A stretch of DNA of 15,064 nt from NCBI GenBank assembly GCA_030627145.1, contig DAOUSQ010000009.1, positions 1 to 15,064 of the forward strand, written 5' to 3'. Position numbers and translations under genes: made by a program. Each line of letters begins with the position of its first letter. Positions within the stretch are counted from its first letter, which is position 1. Source of the DNA: Syntrophomonadaceae bacterium (GTDB lineage: Bacteria > Bacillota_B > Syntrophomonadia > Syntrophomonadales > Syntrophomonadaceae). The notes below the pieces were generated by a model that was not told the DNA's origin, did not search any database, and saw nothing but the letters and a program-made list of their open reading frames with translations. Positions 13,645-15,064 of the stretch are shown one piece after another.

Positions 13645-14247
13645 TTGATAAAACTATTATCTTATCTTTTATTAGCTGTAAGCTTTTGTTTTTCCACATT
13701 TATAACCGGTTGTAATTCTCCGCTAAATCAACCCGTTTTACCGGGTGATTATTTTCCATTAACCACTGGTAGTTCATGGGTTTACCAGGGAGAAGGAAAT
13801 GAATATGCTGCATTTAAGAGAGAAGTGCTTTTTAATCAGGACAACCTTTCTCAACTTACTGAAAATAATGGTGGGACTATTATAACTGCTATATTCGAAA
13901 CTACTGATAACAGCATAACCAGAATATACTTTGAACCAGAAAGCTACAACCCGGCTAATCTACTTGAAAATAGGTTTATTATAAACGATAACACAATTAT
14001 ATTAAAAAGCCCAATAAAAGTAGGTACTGCATGGGGAGAAGCTAACGAAAAAAAAGAAATTATTGATATTACTGCAAAGGTTGATACTCCCGCACAATTA
14101 TTTGAGGACTGTATTAAAATAAAAATCACTTACCCTGATTCTATTATTTATGAATACTACCATAGAGGTATAGGATTAGTAAAAAGAGAGTTCCAATCAG
14201 GTAATCTTCGAATAACTTCTACCCTGGAGAAATATGAAATTAAGTAA
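13645..14247 (+). CDS. Predicted lipoprotein of unknown function
   Basis: A 200-residue protein starting at TTG (13645), eleven bases after AAAGGA. The first 22 residues form a lipoprotein signal (K3, hydrophobic core LLSYLLLAVSFCFSTFI) ending in the lipobox ITGC with C23 as the lipid-modified residue, so it should be anchored on the outer face of the membrane. The mature part begins with a short linker, then DYFPLTTGSSWVYQGEGNEY, a pattern I associate with small secreted Firmicute proteins beginning YFPL..G..W.Y, followed by beta-rich sequence and closing IYEYYHRGIGLVKREF, LEKYEIK. No catalytic motif is visible. It lies 43 bases before the CGGC-domain gene on the same strand and probably shares its transcript. 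Function unknown. Confidence 0.85.
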   Translation: MIKLLSYLLLAVSFCFSTFITGCNSPLNQPVLPGDYFPLTTGSSWVYQGEGNEYAAFKREVLFNQDNLSQLTENNGGTIITAIFETTDNSITRIYFEPESYNPANLLENRFIINDNTIILKSPIKVGTAWGEANEKKEIIDITAKVDTPAQLFEDCIKIKITYPDSIIYEYYHRGIGLVKREFQSGNLRITSTLEKYEIK

Positions 14248-14290
14248 TCAAAAACCCGGTAAATAAATGAAGAGAGGAATAAAAATAATT

Positions 14291-14803
14291 ATGCAATGGA
14301 CTGATAAAGCATTAAAGGAATTAGAAAAGGTCCCTGGTTTTGTACGTAACATGGCCCGGAAGGCTGTTGAAAATGAGGTAAAAAAAGATGGTAGAAAAGA
14401 AGTAACTCTGGATGATGTTAAGAAAGGCCGGGATAAACACATCAAATTTGCTGAAAAAAAAGATAGCGACGAAAAGAAGAGACGAATAGCTATTGTACGC
14501 TGTGAAATTGTTTCCGAGGTGTGCCCGGGTATTGCCTGTTTTAAAGCATTTAATGCCCGTCATGCATTTTTTAAAGATTATGGAGACAATGTGGAAATAA
14601 TAGGCTTTTTTACCTGTGGAGGTTGTCCGGGGCGCCGGGTTTCGAGACTGGTGGAAACACTGCTTAAATATGATTTAGACGTAGTACACCTATCCTCCTG
14701 TATGATGCTTGAAGGTGACTATCCAAAGTGTCCTTTTGTAAAACAGATAAAACGGTCTATTGAAAGTAAAGGATTGAAAGTAATAGAAGGTACACATCAT
14801 TAG
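14291..14803 (+). CDS. PCP_red-CGGC two-domain protein
   Basis: 170 residues from ATG 14291 (an in-frame ATG at 14267 would add eight, but has no ribosome binding site; AGAGG lies between the two, about 13 bases before 14291). Residues 1-50 (MQWTDKALKELEKVPGFVRN..., then EVTLDDVKKGRDKH) match the small PCP_red helical domain, named from the C-terminus of a protochlorophyllide reductase subunit and also found in unrelated anaerobe proteins. Residues about 65-168 form a CGGC domain: RIAIVRCEIVSEVCPGIACF, then FTCGGCPGRR with C109 and C112, then HLSSCMM and YPKCPF. Seven cysteines in all suggest metal or iron-sulfur binding, but the role of CGGC proteins is not established. The upstream lipoprotein is 43 bases away and a strong terminator follows. 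Confidence 0.85.
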   Translation: MQWTDKALKELEKVPGFVRNMARKAVENEVKKDGRKEVTLDDVKKGRDKHIKFAEKKDSDEKKRRIAIVRCEIVSEVCPGIACFKAFNARHAFFKDYGDNVEIIGFFTCGGCPGRRVSRLVETLLKYDLDVVHLSSCMMLEGDYPKCPFVKQIKRSIESKGLKVIEGTHH

Positions 14804-14872
14804 AAACGGCAGTTAGTCTTTTTTTCTCTATACAATAACTCTTTCTAAAATAGAGCTTACTATTAATAAGTC

Positions 14873-14902
14873 TAGCGGAATTATTGTATCCGCTATTTTT
14901 TT
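14873..14902 (+). terminator. Intrinsic terminator after the CGGC gene
   Basis: TAGCGGA (14873-14879), nine-base loop, TCCGCTA (14889-14895), then seven T. A perfect 7-bp stem 70 bases beyond the CGGC stop; it should end the lipoprotein-CGGC transcript. Confidence 0.85.
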
Positions 14903-14960
14903 GATTTAAAATACCCGCAATAATTGAAATTTATATTATTACAGCCTGGTTCAAGACAAT

Positions 14961-15064
14961 AAATATTAAAACTTGATTCCACTGCGAAAACCTAAAACTT
15001 TTATAATTTTTCTATATTATTTGTAGCGGATGCTTTAGCTTCCGCGTCAAATGCCGAAGAATTA
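14961..15064. repeat. Start of a second palindromic repeat copy at the window edge
   Basis: TTGATTCCACTGCGAAAACC (14973-14992) matches at 17 of 20 positions the reverse complement of the inner end of the right arm of the 11887-12068 element (12032-12051). Further right GCGGATGC (15026-15033) and GCTTCCGC (15038-15045) form a hairpin with one mismatch and a TTTA loop. The other arm would lie beyond the window. Confidence 0.5.

Overview
The window looks like chromosomal DNA from a low-GC Firmicute (Bacillota) or a close relative. It is AT-rich, has strong AGGAGG-type ribosome binding sites, uses TTG/GTG (and apparently once CTG) start codons, and carries Firmicute-type gene neighbours such as yqeG beside aroE and a UPF0316 membrane protein. 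A type IV pilus locus beside a shikimate locus, plus a very acidic major pilin, would fit an anaerobic clostridial or halanaerobial lineage, but the exact taxon cannot be fixed from the sequence alone.

Layout. At the left edge (1-75, minus) is the N-terminus of a prepilin peptidase (pilD), cut by the window. Divergent from it is a stand-alone PilT-type ATPase (280-1320, plus), followed by a decayed fragment of a second pilT-like sequence (about 1372-1493). The rest of the pilus locus is on the minus strand, in transcription order pilB (6088-4388), pilT (4384-3332), pilC (3302-2091) and a separately promoted major pilin (1889-1548). Together these supply the assembly ATPase, two retraction-type ATPases, the platform protein, the main subunit and the enzyme that matures it. 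A pseudopilin of the GspH/FimT type sits further right, inside the aromatic amino acid operon.

From 11855 leftwards to 6426, also on the minus strand, runs yqeG - aroE - fimT-like pseudopilin - UPF0316 - aroC - aroK - aroB. Four of these are shikimate-pathway enzymes (AroB step 2, AroE step 4, AroK step 5, AroC step 7). Several genes overlap or nearly overlap, so coupled translation is likely. A terminator follows aroB. The aroK-aroB gap holds competing hairpins and a terminator-like hairpin, and aroB is flanked on both sides by inverted arrays of the same 7-base unit.

Right of an approximately 180-bp palindromic repeat element (11887-12068) lies a GalT-family nucleotidyltransferase with two apparent zinc sites (13089-12079, minus). 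After a 555-bp gene-free gap containing a short heptad-type inverted repeat come a lipoprotein (13645-14247, plus) and a PCP_red plus CGGC-domain protein (14291-14803, plus), closed by a clear intrinsic terminator. The last 160 bp hold the start of what looks like another copy of the palindromic repeat family.

I see no phage, CRISPR, transposase, tRNA or rRNA. No wholly new multi-gene system is evident. The most unusual items are the pilT duplication with a fossil third copy, the CTG start of pilC, the pseudopilin embedded in the aro operon, the inverted heptad arrays bracketing aroB, the possible attenuator before aroB, and the PCP_red-CGGC fusion.
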